Assembly: GCA_963921935.1 (NCBI GenBank)
Contig: OY998176.1
Location: 170,248,445-170,312,444 of the forward strand
DNA length: 64,000 bases
Source of the DNA: Galeruca laticollis
Taxonomy: Eukaryota; Arthropoda; Insecta; Coleoptera; Chrysomelidae
Direction: 5' to 3'
The translations under genes were made by a program, and so were the position numbers. Positions 34,766 to 45,989 of the stretch are shown here, piece by piece (position 1 is the first letter of the stretch; each line of letters starts with the position of its first letter). The notes under the pieces were generated by a model. The model saw only the letters and a program-made list of their open reading frames with translations. It searched no databases and was not told where the DNA came from.

Positions 34766-35368
34766 AATAATCTAAAAACAATGCAGATAACGTCTAACAG
34801 TTGAATATTTGTTGTTGTTGTGATACAATCTGAATTAAAAATAAATGTAATATTTCGATAAATTCTAAATTCGCCTTCACAATATGCTCTGATATGATAA
34901 TAACTTGGTGGTCTTGCTAGCATGCTAAAAGACTATTAACGCATGAGAATGTGTGATCGATGGTTCGAATCCTATCGTCGGTAGCGAAATATTTTTTTCA
35001 ATTTAATAAATTGTATGAAAACACTGCTTACGTCACACACTATATACAAAATACGTGTAGGATATGATGATATACGAAAACACTGCTTACGTCACACTAT
35101 ATACATGGCAACATAGAAAAATCATAAAGATGGAGTTCATCACAGAACAGATGGGGCATACGGTACATACGACACATTTGACAGTTGGCACATGTGACGG
35201 GGTTGACAGATGACACATTTGACGGACGGCCCATACGTCACATACGGTGCGTGAAATCCAAGATGGCCGCCGCCCTCTTATGACGTCACGGCAAACCAGC
35301 GCCACCGTCGCGCCACCTAGCGGATGTTTGTCGAAGTAGTGCCCCCATACCCGTGTTGCTCATCTACT
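34766..35368. repeat. Polinton terminal inverted repeat, right unique part
   Basis: Reverse complement of the left terminus, ending ...GTGTTGCTCATCTACT. Lacks the 87-base duplication present on the left. Confidence 0.88.
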
Positions 35369-35374
35369 AATCTC
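35369..35374 (+). repeat. Target-site duplication AATCTC (right)
   Basis: Exact copy of 20151-20156, immediately outside the terminal AGTAGATGAGC of the right end. Confidence 0.92.
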
Positions 35375-35520
35375 TCATATAGTTTCCTGCTAGTGACGTA
35401 AGTATCTGTTTAAGAATTAGCAAACATGTGAAGGAATGGGAATCTCAATGAATCAATGAAAAACGCAAAGTCAATATGTCACAAAGTTTTTAATATTTGA
35501 AATCCTACTAAAATGCCTCC

Positions 35521-35560
35521 ATGAGCAACTAGTTTCGGCCTACAATGGTCATCTTCAGGC
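35521..35560 (-). ncRNA. PLE hammerhead-like motif
   Basis: Minus strand: GCCTGAAGATGACC, loop, then GGCCGAAACTAGTTGC. CTGAAGA replaces CTGATGA. Position at the 3' end of the PLE fits the hammerheads known in these elements; the core change suggests it is inactive. Confidence 0.55.
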
Positions 35561-36779
35561 TAGAAATAATGTTTGGGTTTAAGGAAGAAAACATTCGATA
35601 ATACACATATCTTATGTAAGTGAAAATAATTAATGGGGTAACAAACGTCCCAGTAACATAGCTGATAAAAGAAAGGATGTGAGAAAATTAGCACATTTTA
35701 TGGATAAAATTAAGGTGTATTAAGAAAAACTTCATGAGTCTTTATGACATATATTTGGAAAGGAAGTAGTATAAAATAAAAATGTTTAAGGAAACAGATT
35801 ATATTTGTTGGTGGAGGAAGAAAATTGAACTATAGTACCAATTTAATTAGTGTCATGATATAAAGGGAAGGGACATATTTTTGTTTAATTAATAAATACC
35901 AACCCTTCTTAAAAGAATGGAGTCTGTAGGTGTTAGGAAAGGAGGAAGGGTTGGCAAATATGATCTCAAACTCCCTAAATAAGAAGGAAAGAACAACCGA
36001 AAGAGGATGGTCATTCATCAGACAAGAGAACCGGTTGTGGGAATGAGTGGACAGGAATGTAACAAATGGTGAAGAGGTTGACTTTAGGAAAAAGGGCGGC
36101 TTTTTAAATTGTTCACTGGAATTAAAATAAAATAAGAGCCAGTAAAACATGGCTAAAAATGTTAAGCAATGTTGAACCATTATGATGTAACCGATGTAAG
36201 TCCATAACACAAAGAAAAATGAAATTAAATCACGAAAATATAGAAACATTCAACGGAATCACTTTTGATAGACGCACCAACAATGATATGAACCACAGAC
36301 AATATGGAATATACGAGTATATCCAGTAAGAACATAGTTAGAGGAAGTATGTCAAGATTCAATGTTGACCCCTGAGAGGGAAAGTCAAAAATCTTGCAAT
36401 TCTCTTTACATATGGAGCCAAATAAAATCGTAGGAAAGTTTAGTAACAAGGTAGATTGAGTTTAATGGAAAGCGCAACAACTGTAAACGTATGCCACCCC
36501 TAAAATTAAAGAATCGAATAAAATTATGATAGAAATTATCGTAAACAAAATTTACTCTGTATAACAGAGGAGAAGACTCATTAATAAACTAAACGTAGTA
36601 GTTTAGTCAAAAGATAAAAAAGAAGATTATGACAGTAGTATATAACCTTTAAAAAGAATGAATAAAATTGTTTCTACAGTAAATTACATAAAGTTAATGA
36701 AATATTATTAACGGCGATTTCAACAATAACGAAATTGACAATATTAAAACTAATTATACACAAAGAAATACAATTAACA

Positions 36780-36975
36780 ATCAAAAAGGGAGACTGAGGA
36801 AGATGTATGGATCTCTTGGTCTCAGTTGTTCATTAAGACAAACAACATTGTTATCAGAATTATTCTGGTTGATCTAAAAAATCTCGAGTAAATTATATAG
36901 ACAGCATTACAGTCACGACAGCTCAATTTATACATACGAGGATAATGTAGAACCGGATTGTAATCTTTGGTGTTA
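36780..36975 (-). pseudogene. PLE GIY-YIG endonuclease remnant
   Basis: MYKLSCRDCNAVYI followed by a basic stretch, matching the Y-x-L/I-x-C-x2-C...YIG start of the PLE endonuclease with its CCHH-like Cys pair. The conserved Gly of YIG is replaced, and the rest is out of frame. Confidence 0.6.
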
Positions 36976-37267
36976 ACCAAAAGAGATCCTAGATTCTTAT
37001 TAGTCTTAAAGCCAAATTTAATATTGTACTTCTTGAAAATGTTGCCAAACTTATAAGATACTGGGCCAAGGAAGTGTAAAGAACCAACATACTTAGATTC
37101 ATCTTTATTTGAAATATTATCGGGCTATGTAATAGTGGGAAAAGTCAGTTTAAATTTATCAGAATGTCTAATGTAGATTTTGTGGAATAAAAAAATTGGA
37201 AAGTGGTTATTAACTGCAATTTGTTCAATAATATCGATTTCCCTGTTGAAGGCTTCCTGTGACAAAG

Positions 37268-38290
37268 CTAACAAAAAGTCCTATATAAGAAACTATTGGA
37301 AGATGCAATTTTATGTGATTGGGGGTGGTTAAAATGAAAATCAATAACTGAGTCCGTTGTGGTTGGTTTACGATAAATGTGAAAATCTAACATTCCAGAA
37401 CTATCATCCCTCGTGATCAACAAATCCAAAAAGGGAATACTATTCTCAAACTCAAACTCCATTGTAAATTTAATTCTAGGATGAAGGGTGTTAATAAAAT
37501 CCAGGAAAGAGAAAGCCTGTTGGTGGGTACCGGTCAAAAGAAAGACAATCGTCAACATAGCGCTAGTAAAACACTATATATTTTTTCGAAAATTTATCAT
37601 TGACATAAGTTTTTTCCAAATTATTCATAAAAATTTCCGCAAGTGAAGGACTCAAATTAGAACCCATAGCCAAGCCTGTAGTCTCTTGATAAAATTTGTT
37701 ATTAAATCGGAAAAAGTTTTGTTGTAAAGCTAATTGGAGCATGTTCACCACATCAGAAAAGACATTCTGGCACAAATTATTCGAATTCAGTAGGGTTTCG
37801 ACTATATCTATGATTCTGAAGATGGTATACTAGAAAAAAGATTACAAACAGCCAGAGAGAGCAAGAAAGAATAATAATTAGGAAGTTTAATGTTAGAAAT
37901 TTCATTCCATAGGTCTAATGAATATTTTTATAGAAAATTTTTTATTGAAATTAGTTATGTCTCTAAGTAAATTGTTGAGGAAGCAAGTAAGTTTAGAAGT
38001 TGGTGAATTTAAAAAAGAAACAACTGCAAAAATGGGTATATTTTCTTTATGGATCCTCCGCAATCCATAGAGCAAGGACGTGATTGGTACCATTTGTGTT
38101 AATTGGTAATATTTAGTATTAGACCATTCCAAGGTATCGGTGTATGTTTTAAGTTTATTCTTCAGATTGTACCTTTTCAATATAAGAGCTCCTCTTCAAT
38201 ATCACCACACATTTACCCTTATCTGCTCGTTACAACCAAATCCTCTGTAGTGATCTTATGTTTGAGATATTTGAGTTCTGTAAAGGTAAA
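37268..38290 (-). pseudogene. PLE reverse transcriptase
   Basis: The N-terminal part reads RADKGKCVVILKRSSYIEKV (38270-38200 region), then PITSLLYGLRRIHKENIP and NSPTSKLTCFLNNLLRDI. The core follows as FYQETTGLAMGSNLSPSLAE (37690-37630), then the catalytic YVDD at 37559-37548. A frameshift immediately after YVDD moves the reading to the 96-codon frame with FENSIPFLDLLITRD and FHIYRKPTTTDSVIDF, the usual PLE thumb region. Further frameshifts occur near 37900 and 37560. Confidence 0.85.
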
Positions 38291-38560
38291 ATTATCATGC
38301 CTGGGGCCAGGAAAACAGTTGAGTCATGATGTAAACTTATGTTCTTATTCAAAGTTCTCTGAATCAAAGAACCAAATCAGAATTACCTGAAATAACCTCT
38401 GAATCTCAATGTTGTAAAAACGAACATTTTTTGGTGATGCTTTAGATTATCTAGGTTTAAAGTCAATACAGGATCGTCTAAGAAGTTAATATTCATCAAT
38501 CTGCTTTATATTTTAGGGATAGGGAAGAGTTTACTGCTTGGAGAAATTTACAGAACAGAA

Positions 38561-39511
38561 CATGATTATTGTAGCAGGCACAGAAAAAAACTTGCAAGTG
38601 GGAAAGAATCCCTTTTGTATGAGTGTAATAGGACAGTTGCAATTGGTACAACCCCTTTATTAAATTTTTTTAGTTTTTATGAACGTATAATTTTAGGATT
38701 TTTTTTTCGTTACGCAACGCAATATAAAGGTCTGTAGAAGCATCCATATTCGTGGAATGTGTTCAAGAATTAAACTTCACATTGAAAGTGATGCTATCTA
38801 CTTATCAGATAACTATAATTAGAATATTATATTTTAATTTGCTTGTTATTATAAGATTGAAGAAATTTGATGGTACTAGTCACGGAAACATGTGGGGCAC
38901 AAATATGGAATACGAGCCAAAATATTGAAGGAACAACTATAAATAGTCAACTAAATTAACAGCAGGTATTATAATAGAGACTACCAGCACTACATCAGAA
39001 GATTATTTTTATATAGATGAGACATCTGTAACTAAATTGAAATATCAAAAAAAATCAAGTTATTTTATTGAAGAAAGCTTCACTTAGTTTATGGAAACTT
39101 AAAATGTAGTCAATATTTTTAAAAAGATCGTCAATTCAACAGGATTCTAAAATGAATGATTTCATCAACAATTTAAACTACGAACCATTACCAAAAATCA
39201 ATAGGGCATTTGAAGGAACAAAAATATATTTCATTCAAATTCCAGAAGAAAAAGGAGCAGTTTTTGAAATAATAAAAACGGAGAAACAGGCATACTATCC
39301 TAATGAAAACTAGAATGTGTATTTAAATATTTGTGTAAATATATTTTGTTTATAATAAAAAAAAATTCCTTGCTTCATGTTAAACTGTAATTTTCCACAT
39401 CCATATTTCATAAATTTAAATAAACAATTTTATAAGTTCCTATTCCGTGTTTTTTCACCTTTTTTTACCTAAATGATGTACCTACTTACGACTTAAATTA
39501 CGTTTGCAAAT
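38561..39511. other. Unassigned stretch with one small open frame
   Basis: A frame at 39152-39313 (plus, 53 residues, MNDFINNLNYEPLPKINRAF...) ends with TAG and is followed within 45 bases by AATAAAAA. An upstream open stretch (about 38955-39087, ...TTSEDYFYIDETSVTK...) is in another frame. It looks like the 3' end of some gene or element, but I do not recognise it. Confidence 0.3.
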
Positions 39512-39513
39512 TA

Positions 39514-40850
39514 GGGGAGGGTGGTACTAAATGAGACGGCGTACCAAGTGAGAAAACCAGAATAAATATTTAAATTTCCCTCCAAATTACGTTTACTGTC
39601 AGTGAGTTGACATCCATAAAGCAAAACGTTCTGCGACTTTATAGATAATTTTAGATGATTGTTACAGTATTTTTATACAAAAACTAATTTTAAGATAAGT
39701 TAGTTACTTTCTTATATCTATGTATTATACTGTATAACATATGTTGCATAGAATTTTGTGAATGTGATGTGATATTTGTAATATTTGGTTACTAACCTTA
39801 CTTTCTGTATGATCATAGACATTGATATTAACAAAGATATTCTTTTTGAGGGCGTTCGTGTTGTGGCATCAGAATGTACTAAGTGAGACAATATATCTGG
39901 TACTAAGTGAGACTGTCTCAGTTAGTACCATAATATAATTACACACCTATCACTTTATAATAATTCTCACTTCAGTACTAAATTTATGATTTTTTAAGAG
40001 ATCGGTACATTTTTTACAGAAACCTAAGCAAAGAAAAATTGGCAATACAAGTGCTGAAACCATGGAACATGCAGTTAATAATAAACTAAAAAGTTAAGCG
40101 AAATATAAGTGAGTTACAGAAGGGGGGACAAAAAAACCTCGTGAAAAAATTGAGAAGGCAAAGAAACGGGATTGGACAGACACTGATACCTCTGAAGATT
40201 CCGAATATGAAACGTTTTCTGAAACTGAAGACTAGGTACCCTATAATGAAACAGAAGATACCGTTGTTACCAAGGCAGATGTATCAGTGGACACATTTGT
40301 TTTAATTAGGTTCTCAAAACAAATTTAGTATGTCTCAAAAGTTACGGGAGTGTCTAACGATGAGTTCGAAGTGTCTCTTATTCGTAAGAGCCTTGAATTT
40401 TCGAACTGCTTTGTGTTTCCAGATATACCGATACATATTTTGTTGCGTTGAATGATATAGCGATGGTACTTCCAGATCCTGTTCCAGGCACTACAAAGCG
40501 ACAGTCTGAATTGTACAAATTCAGAATTAACTTCAGCTCTCTTAATATTCGCTAAAAAAATTATTTGATTTTTCTAATTTTATAGTGAAGGTATATAATA
40601 TTGTATGTCTCAGTTGGTACTTTTGTTAGTCTCACTTGGTACACTTTCAGGTACTAAATGAGACAAGATCGCACTCAAGAAAAATTTATTTTATTTTCCT
40701 CAATTTTGTGGTTAATTTCTTCTTTGTGTATAATTGAGAAAGCGGAGAGGTTATACTATAAAATGAAATGAAAAGAAAACGGATGTATAGAAAAATTAAT
40801 AAATTAGAGTGAAAAATGTTAATTTCGACTCACTTAGTACTACCCTCCCC
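39514..40850 (+). mobile_element. Pogo/Tigger-like DNA transposon, deletion derivative
   Basis: Terminal repeats GGGGAGGGTGGTACTAA and, inverted, GGGGAGGGTAGTACTAA lie inside TA on both sides (39512-39513, 40851-40852). Nine copies of a TACTAARTGAGAC-like word in both orientations lie at the ends and inside (about 39525, 39541, 39877, 39901, 39916, 40606, 40630, 40653, 40827), probably transposase-binding sites. Only a C-terminal coding remnant is left. Confidence 0.7.
40120..40560 (+). pseudogene. C-terminal tail of a DDE (pogo-like) transposase
   Basis: KPREKIEKAKKRDWTDTDTS, an acidic SEDSEYETFSETED, then VDTFVLIRFSKQI, NDEFEVSLIRKSLEF, CFVFPDIPIHI and LPDPVPGTTKRQSELYKFRI. This acidic stretch followed by a small FVL-x-F beta domain is the tail commonly attached to insect pogo/Tigger-type transposases. 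Stops at 40235 and 40327 and frameshifts break it. The catalytic domain is absent. Confidence 0.5.
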
Positions 40851-40852
40851 TA

Positions 40853-43098
40853 CTTTGTTAGTCCTAATCACACCGAAAGAGAAATCTCAGTAATAATTAT
40901 CGAATGATTGTTATCGTCAAAATTGTTCATAATTACGTATAGATATTCATAATGGAAAAAGCTTATTTATTAAAATCGTTACTCAGTAATAGAAGTTTTG
41001 TTTCTGCTATAATGTTCATTTTGAACAAAATGTTTTAATAATAAACAATCATCAGGAACGTTTTGTTATACGTTTCCCAAGAGGGTCTGACGTGATCTCT
41101 TACGTAGGGATATTCGTTTCTTGAAATTCTGAAAAAAAAATTTGCAAAAATATTTCTAATTTTTCACTGTATGAATATTCAAATCAAAAAATAGGTTTGT
41201 GAGCTCCATGTACTAGTCGGATTTTTCTCTTTCAGATGCAATTTTTATTTTTTCTCTAGCTCCAATAATAAAGGAGACGTTTTCACCCGGTAACAACTCC
41301 TCCGACGGGGGAGGGGGGGAGAGGGCTCATATTTTTTATCTTCAGCAGAAAATGTCATTCTCGAATAGTTTAGGATGATCAGTTCTGAAAAATCTGCTAA
41401 TGCAATTCGAGTCTTCCTGATTCAGGTAATATAAACCAATTAATGTGCCCATCCATATAATAATTGCAAACACATTTTGTAAATGGCGAATCTTTTAATG
41501 AGTAGGTATGTCACTGATAAAATTAAGGACATCATGATTATTCAGCCCCAGTAGAATTTAGTCTTCAATGTATCAACATTTCTTCCAGTGCTTCACTACT
41601 TCCATACAGCCATGTGTGAACTAAGGGTCTTTAAGCCGTACACGATCAAAAAGGCGTTATAGCATTACTAAGTTAGCATTACTGGTTATATTCATTCCGA
41701 TCACACTATATACTACAACTACACCAACACGCACTATTACACCATCTGACGCGCGTTTCAATAATCAAGGTATCGTCATCAGAGACCAAATGTAAACAGC
41801 TCACTTCCGTATGCCCTTGGTCTCTAATGAAGTTAACTGGGTTATCGGGGCGCACATCAGACAGTGTAATGGTGATTTTTGGTTTAGATGTAATTCATAG
41901 TTTGTTCGGTATATAATGGCACGAGTCAAGACTTGAAAATATGGAATTATGTGTCAGATATTTTTCACTGCGGATATTCACATTTTCTAAAAAGTAACCA
42001 TTTGTACGAGCATACCAAATGAATATCAAATGCTACACCCCAATTTTTGATGATGATGTTTTTTTGTTATTTTTGTGCAATAATTTCAGAAGAAACTAAA
42101 CTGTCCTAATTGTTTCCAACTTTATACATCTAGTCATATTGAATAATTAACAAACAATGCATACGCGTATATATAACATTAATTGAAAATTGTAACAAGT
42201 AATCGCAAGCATGGTTATTTAATTTTTGCGAAGATTATTGCAACAAAACAATAGTTTTATTTCAAACGCATTTGATCCTTATCGTTCAAATAACCACTAA
42301 CCATGGCTAATATACTAGAAGGAGTACGTGGTATATATAAAAGGAATTTCGAAGATTACATAGGTGAGGAAACTATATATTCACTTCTATATATCTTTAT
42401 ATGTCTTGCTAACACCATACCCTCATATAATAACTGGGTCCATTTATTATTCTAGAATAGGCTAAAGGATATAATGGGAACTTCTAACTGTGTCCTTGCT
42501 ATGACGAGGATTGTGTATTTTAAATAGTCATTTTTCCATTTGAGTTGTTTCAAAAACGAGATGAAGAAAATAAAAACAAACAATTTTTTACTCGCATCCA
42601 TTGACTAGAAACGTTTTAAAAATATAACTAGAAAAACTAGATTTGATACTTCGTCTCTCCAGAATGAATTTCCCTATAAAAGTTCTGACGTTTACTATAT
42701 TATTTTCCATATATTCTGGACAGTTTAAATCCAATACTCAATTTATCTCCCTCTATCATTGATTTTACTTCTAGAGGTGTTTTTTGAATTTTTTATTTGG
42801 AAATAGGCTTAATTATTTTATAGACAATAATGATGATATACTGGAGCTTCTCAGTTAGGTACCTTCATATTTTTTTTGTAGTTTACTCCATTTTTTTGTT
42901 ATTTTTAATTGTATCTACTCCAATCTTCCACTATCCGTCAACGGAAATAATAAATTTTCATTTTACATAACTGTTTATTATTGCTAAAACAATGGCTTTT
43001 ATTCACGAAGCAAAAACGGGAAGAACAACATCATACTCTGTGACAGAAATCAGAACACCCACTAAACATTACTTTATTTGCGAAATATTTGGCATATA
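40853..43098. other. Unassigned stretch with an inverted pair of hammerhead-like motifs
   Basis: No gene found. At 41732-41787 the minus strand reads CTCTGATGACGATACC, then GAAACGCGCGTCAGATGG. At 41819-41874 the plus strand carries a diverged copy of the same sequence (CTCTAATGAAG...). They sit head to head about 31 bases apart. The first has CTGATGA, GAAAC, a self-complementary ACGCGCGT and GTC, the parts of a PLE/type I hammerhead, though stem II pairs poorly. Confidence 0.45.
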
Positions 43099-43111
43099 TA
43101 CAGGGTGGTCC

Positions 43112-43115
43112 TTAA
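43112..43115 (+). repeat. TTAA target site, left flank of piggyBac
   Basis: TTAA immediately outside the terminal CCTTCCATTACTCGCGC; the partner is at 45473-45476. Confidence 0.9.
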
Positions 43116-45472
43116 CCTTCCATTACTCGCGCCAAATTTTGGTACTTAATAACTCGCGCACGGTCTAGGAGACCGGGTAATGAATTAAGTAATTTCTGAG
43201 CTTAATTATTACTTTGTGAAGGATTTTAGGGTTATTTCATCATTTTGGGACAGAATAAAAGTCATTTATTAGGTTAGTTACAAAAAATATATTAGGCAAA
43301 AAAGCAGAACTGAGAAATTGCATAACATAAAGATAACAAAAAAAATTAACTTATATTTTCATAACACGCATTACACATAGGACGAATATGTTCTAAACAC
43401 AGATATTTTGCACAATTTTGACAAAAGTACTTCGTCTTTCTGTTTTTCTGCCAGGTACAGACTGCACAGCGGCCGACGGTTCCAGGGGTTCTTACTGGGG
43501 GCTCATCTCCAGCTGGAACTCCACACACTTCTTGTAACCTGCTTCTTAGGCTCCTTGGCAAATTGGCAGATATAGCTCTTTCTTTTTGATAATCATACAA
43601 AAGGGCCATGGAGAGCTTAAGAAGAAATTCCTTTCGAGGCGTTGTTGAATCGGGATTGTTTCCATTACATGCATTTATCCCAGCTACGTTCAGCATGCTA
43701 TAAAAGGGGACCATTGGCCATCGTCTGGTACCACGAGCACAATTATATTGAGCACACAATTTATCGACCATGTCGACCCCTCCTTTGGTGTCATTATATG
43801 CCATTATCATTTCTGGCTTATTCGTACGAGGGTCAATGTCATCTCCAAAATGCATTGTTGAAATGAGAAGTACATTTTTACCTTTTTTTGGAATAAATGA
43901 AACCAGTGTTGTATTGTTGCAAAACCCAAACATTGAGGAACCGCTCGGTCGGCCTGTATTCAGTACAAATTCCAAAGGAAGCTGTCTCTTGTTCCTTCGA
44001 ATGGTTCCTAGAAGGGTTAATTTCTTTTCTTTTAGACTTTCCGCAAGTTCCATACTGGTAAACCAGTTATCTGTGGTGACGTTTCTATTCGTACTATAGA
44101 TATGTTGAGAAAGTCTTTCTACTACTGATTTAGCAGTCGTTTCTTTTTGAAACGGGCCTTCTGGCTGCTTACCCACATAAACTTCCATGTGACTGGTGTA
44201 AAACATATGAGAATCAGAGAGTGCAAAAATTTGTATGCCATATTTATTTGGCTTGTTGGGTATATATTGCCTAAAGCTACAATTACCTCTAAATGCTTCA
44301 AGCTTTTCGTCTATGGTTACATGCGCGGAATGTGAGTAACACTTTTTTTGGTTATCGTTAAATTTTTCAAGTAAAAGTCTGATCGGTGCCAATTTATCCA
44401 TTTGGACCCTTTCTTGTCTTGTATTTATATCGTCAAAACGAAGGCATCTCATCAGGAATTGGAATCGTATTCTATTCGTTCCCAGGCGAAAAGCTTCAAC
44501 GCCACTACCATCTGTTCTCCAAAGGTCGCCCAGATTCATATGATTAGCTTTTCTGACTCCAGCAAGATATAGGATGCCAATTAGTGCTTTTATTTCTATG
44601 AGATTAGTAGTTCTCACGTCTTTTTCCCTCGAGAAGTTTTGAGCGATGCTATTAATTTTTATATTGGTGCAATCTACAATGATATTCAGCATTTCTTCGT
44701 CAAACAAGCACAGCCAAATATCGAGAGGAGACTTTTTGGATTTTGCGTAAGCTTTCACCCCTGGCAATTGCAAAACAATATTTGCACTAAGTGTTCTAAT
44801 ATTTTTTGGTGGAAAATGTTTTTCCACTGTGTTACCTTGTCTTTTCCTATAAATACTGCATCTCTGGTAACAGGAACAGGTACATAGTCACCTCCACCAT
44901 CCTCAAATTCTTACTCAGTGTCACTGTTTTCTGATCTCTGTTCTATGCTATCTATGTCCCCTTGCTCATCATCATCATCATTTCCATAATCTTCATCAGT
45001 TTCAACTTCTTCAAACAATCTCAAAAGTCTTGCTTGCTCCGTTTTGTAGTTCATATCTATAATAAAAATAGGAAATTGATTTCCAAAAAATTACAACCAA
45101 TAAAACACACGTTTCTATATGCAACGAGATATTCCAACCATTATTTCATGACACACCTTATATTAGCATTATAGTATCAGAAATTTTCGTAAAAAATGTA
45201 GAAAAGTCTAAAAAACTTACCGGTATTATTTATGAAATCTTTTCAGCGACAGTTAAAATTAGTTACTTAAATACTCGCACCCGGTCTACTACACCGTGTT
45301 AAAGCACCACTTCCGTAAAACACTTTCTATCAACTAATAAATGAGTGGGATGTTCGTTGAGTATGTACTGGAAAGGTACATGGAGGGGGAACGATGCTTA
45401 GCCAATGAAGTCGTAATTACGTCATATTGAATATTGGACCGGTATGAGAGACCGTGCGCGAGTAATGGAAGG
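43116..45472 (-). mobile_element. piggyBac-type transposon, nearly complete
   Basis: 17-bp terminal repeats CCTTCCATTACTCGCGC (43116) and its mirror ending at 45472, bounded by TTAA on both sides. Subterminal mirror words (CGCGCACGGTCTAGGAGACC near 43155 against GAGACCGTGCGCG near 45448) extend the symmetry. One transposase gene fills the middle on the minus strand. Length 2.36 kb is normal for the family. Confidence 0.95.
43346..45054 (-). pseudogene. piggyBac transposase (one stop, one frameshift near N-terminus)
   Basis: DDE transposase that cuts and pastes the element at TTAA. The uninterrupted part (43346-44827, 493 codons counted from 44827) has the catalytic Asp residues at 173 (VTIDEKLEAFRG), 253 (TTDNWFTS) and 352 (KGGVDMVD), and a C-terminal Cys-rich zinc domain (CAVCTWQKN, CQNCAKYLC). 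The natural start is probably the ATG at 45054, giving an acidic N-terminus (DEDYGNDDDDEQGDID). That part has TAA at 44911-44913 and is one base out of frame relative to the core at an A-run near 44817-44821, where WK and HFPPKN should join. The core is otherwise intact, so inactivation is recent. Confidence 0.92.
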
Positions 45473-45989
45473 TTAAGTAATTGTACATAGAAGTATGGTA
45501 GATTCCTGACTTGAAAATATTACGATTTAAACCAACTTGCTTTAATAAAATGTTGCTAATAACGAATATACAGGTTACATTTAAATTTTTTTTTGCAATA
45601 ACTTTAATGTTTTTTATATGTATACATAGAAAATTGGAAATAGAGGTTTTTGAGTACGGAAAATTATAATCTGGTACCTACTTCGATGTAATTTGTAGAG
45701 GGCGCTACATAGGCCACATTTGTGGCATCAATGTGCCCTAAATTTTTTTGCTGTTCAAGTTAGCGGTATTTTTGTAAAAGAATAATAAAGCCACGTTATT
45801 TTAATAGAAAAAAAGTATAATTGTTATTAACCTTAAAACTCAACGTTCTACGATATAATCGCATTTTAGGGATCAGCTGCATGATTATTATTGAAAACAT
45901 TTAGAAAAAACTAAGCTAAATAACATATTAACTTCAATTGTGTCACATGCAATGTTCGATGTGTCCTCCATTCTCTTCGATGCATTCGT

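Larger units (their letters stand above)
20157..35368. mobile_element. Polinton/Maverick-derived giant palindromic element (15.2 kb)
   Basis: Both ends begin AGTRGATGAGCAACACGGG in opposite orientation, with one mismatch in the first 30 bases, and are bounded by AATCTC. The left arm (20157-26938) and right arm (27015-35368) are reverse complements around a 76-bp centre. Mirror coordinates add to 53953 near the centre (25256 with 28697, 26109 with 27844, 25924 with 28029). Each arm carries, from end to centre: unique terminus, 237-bp satellite array, noncoding block, an outward-facing acidic ORF, a PolB C-terminus, a coiled-coil frame and a retroviral-type integrase. Capsid, ATPase and protease genes and most of PolB are absent, so it is non-autonomous. 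AG termini, 6-bp duplication, PolB and integrase together identify Polinton ancestry. Confidence 0.9.
35400..38560 (-). mobile_element. Penelope-like element 1, decayed
   Basis: On the minus strand a PLE reverse transcriptase (38290-37268) is followed by a GIY-YIG-like endonuclease remnant (about 36970-36780), a long noncoding tail, and a hammerhead-like motif at 35560-35521. That order is the PLE plan. It starts a few dozen bases outside the Polinton target duplication. Boundaries are approximate. Confidence 0.8.

Noticed and set aside
20830..34781. 79-codon unit of the Polinton satellite as a repeated protein
   Set aside because: The unit length is a multiple of three, but every monomer ends with a stop and many have further stops; the frame is only open in the outermost unit.
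35830..36449. Two minus-strand frames in the PLE tail (139 and 74 codons)
   Set aside because: Phe/Leu-rich translation of AT-rich DNA downstream of the endonuclease remnant; no recognisable domain.
43642..44335. Plus-strand frames over the piggyBac transposase
   Set aside because: Antisense shadows of a clearly homologous coding region.
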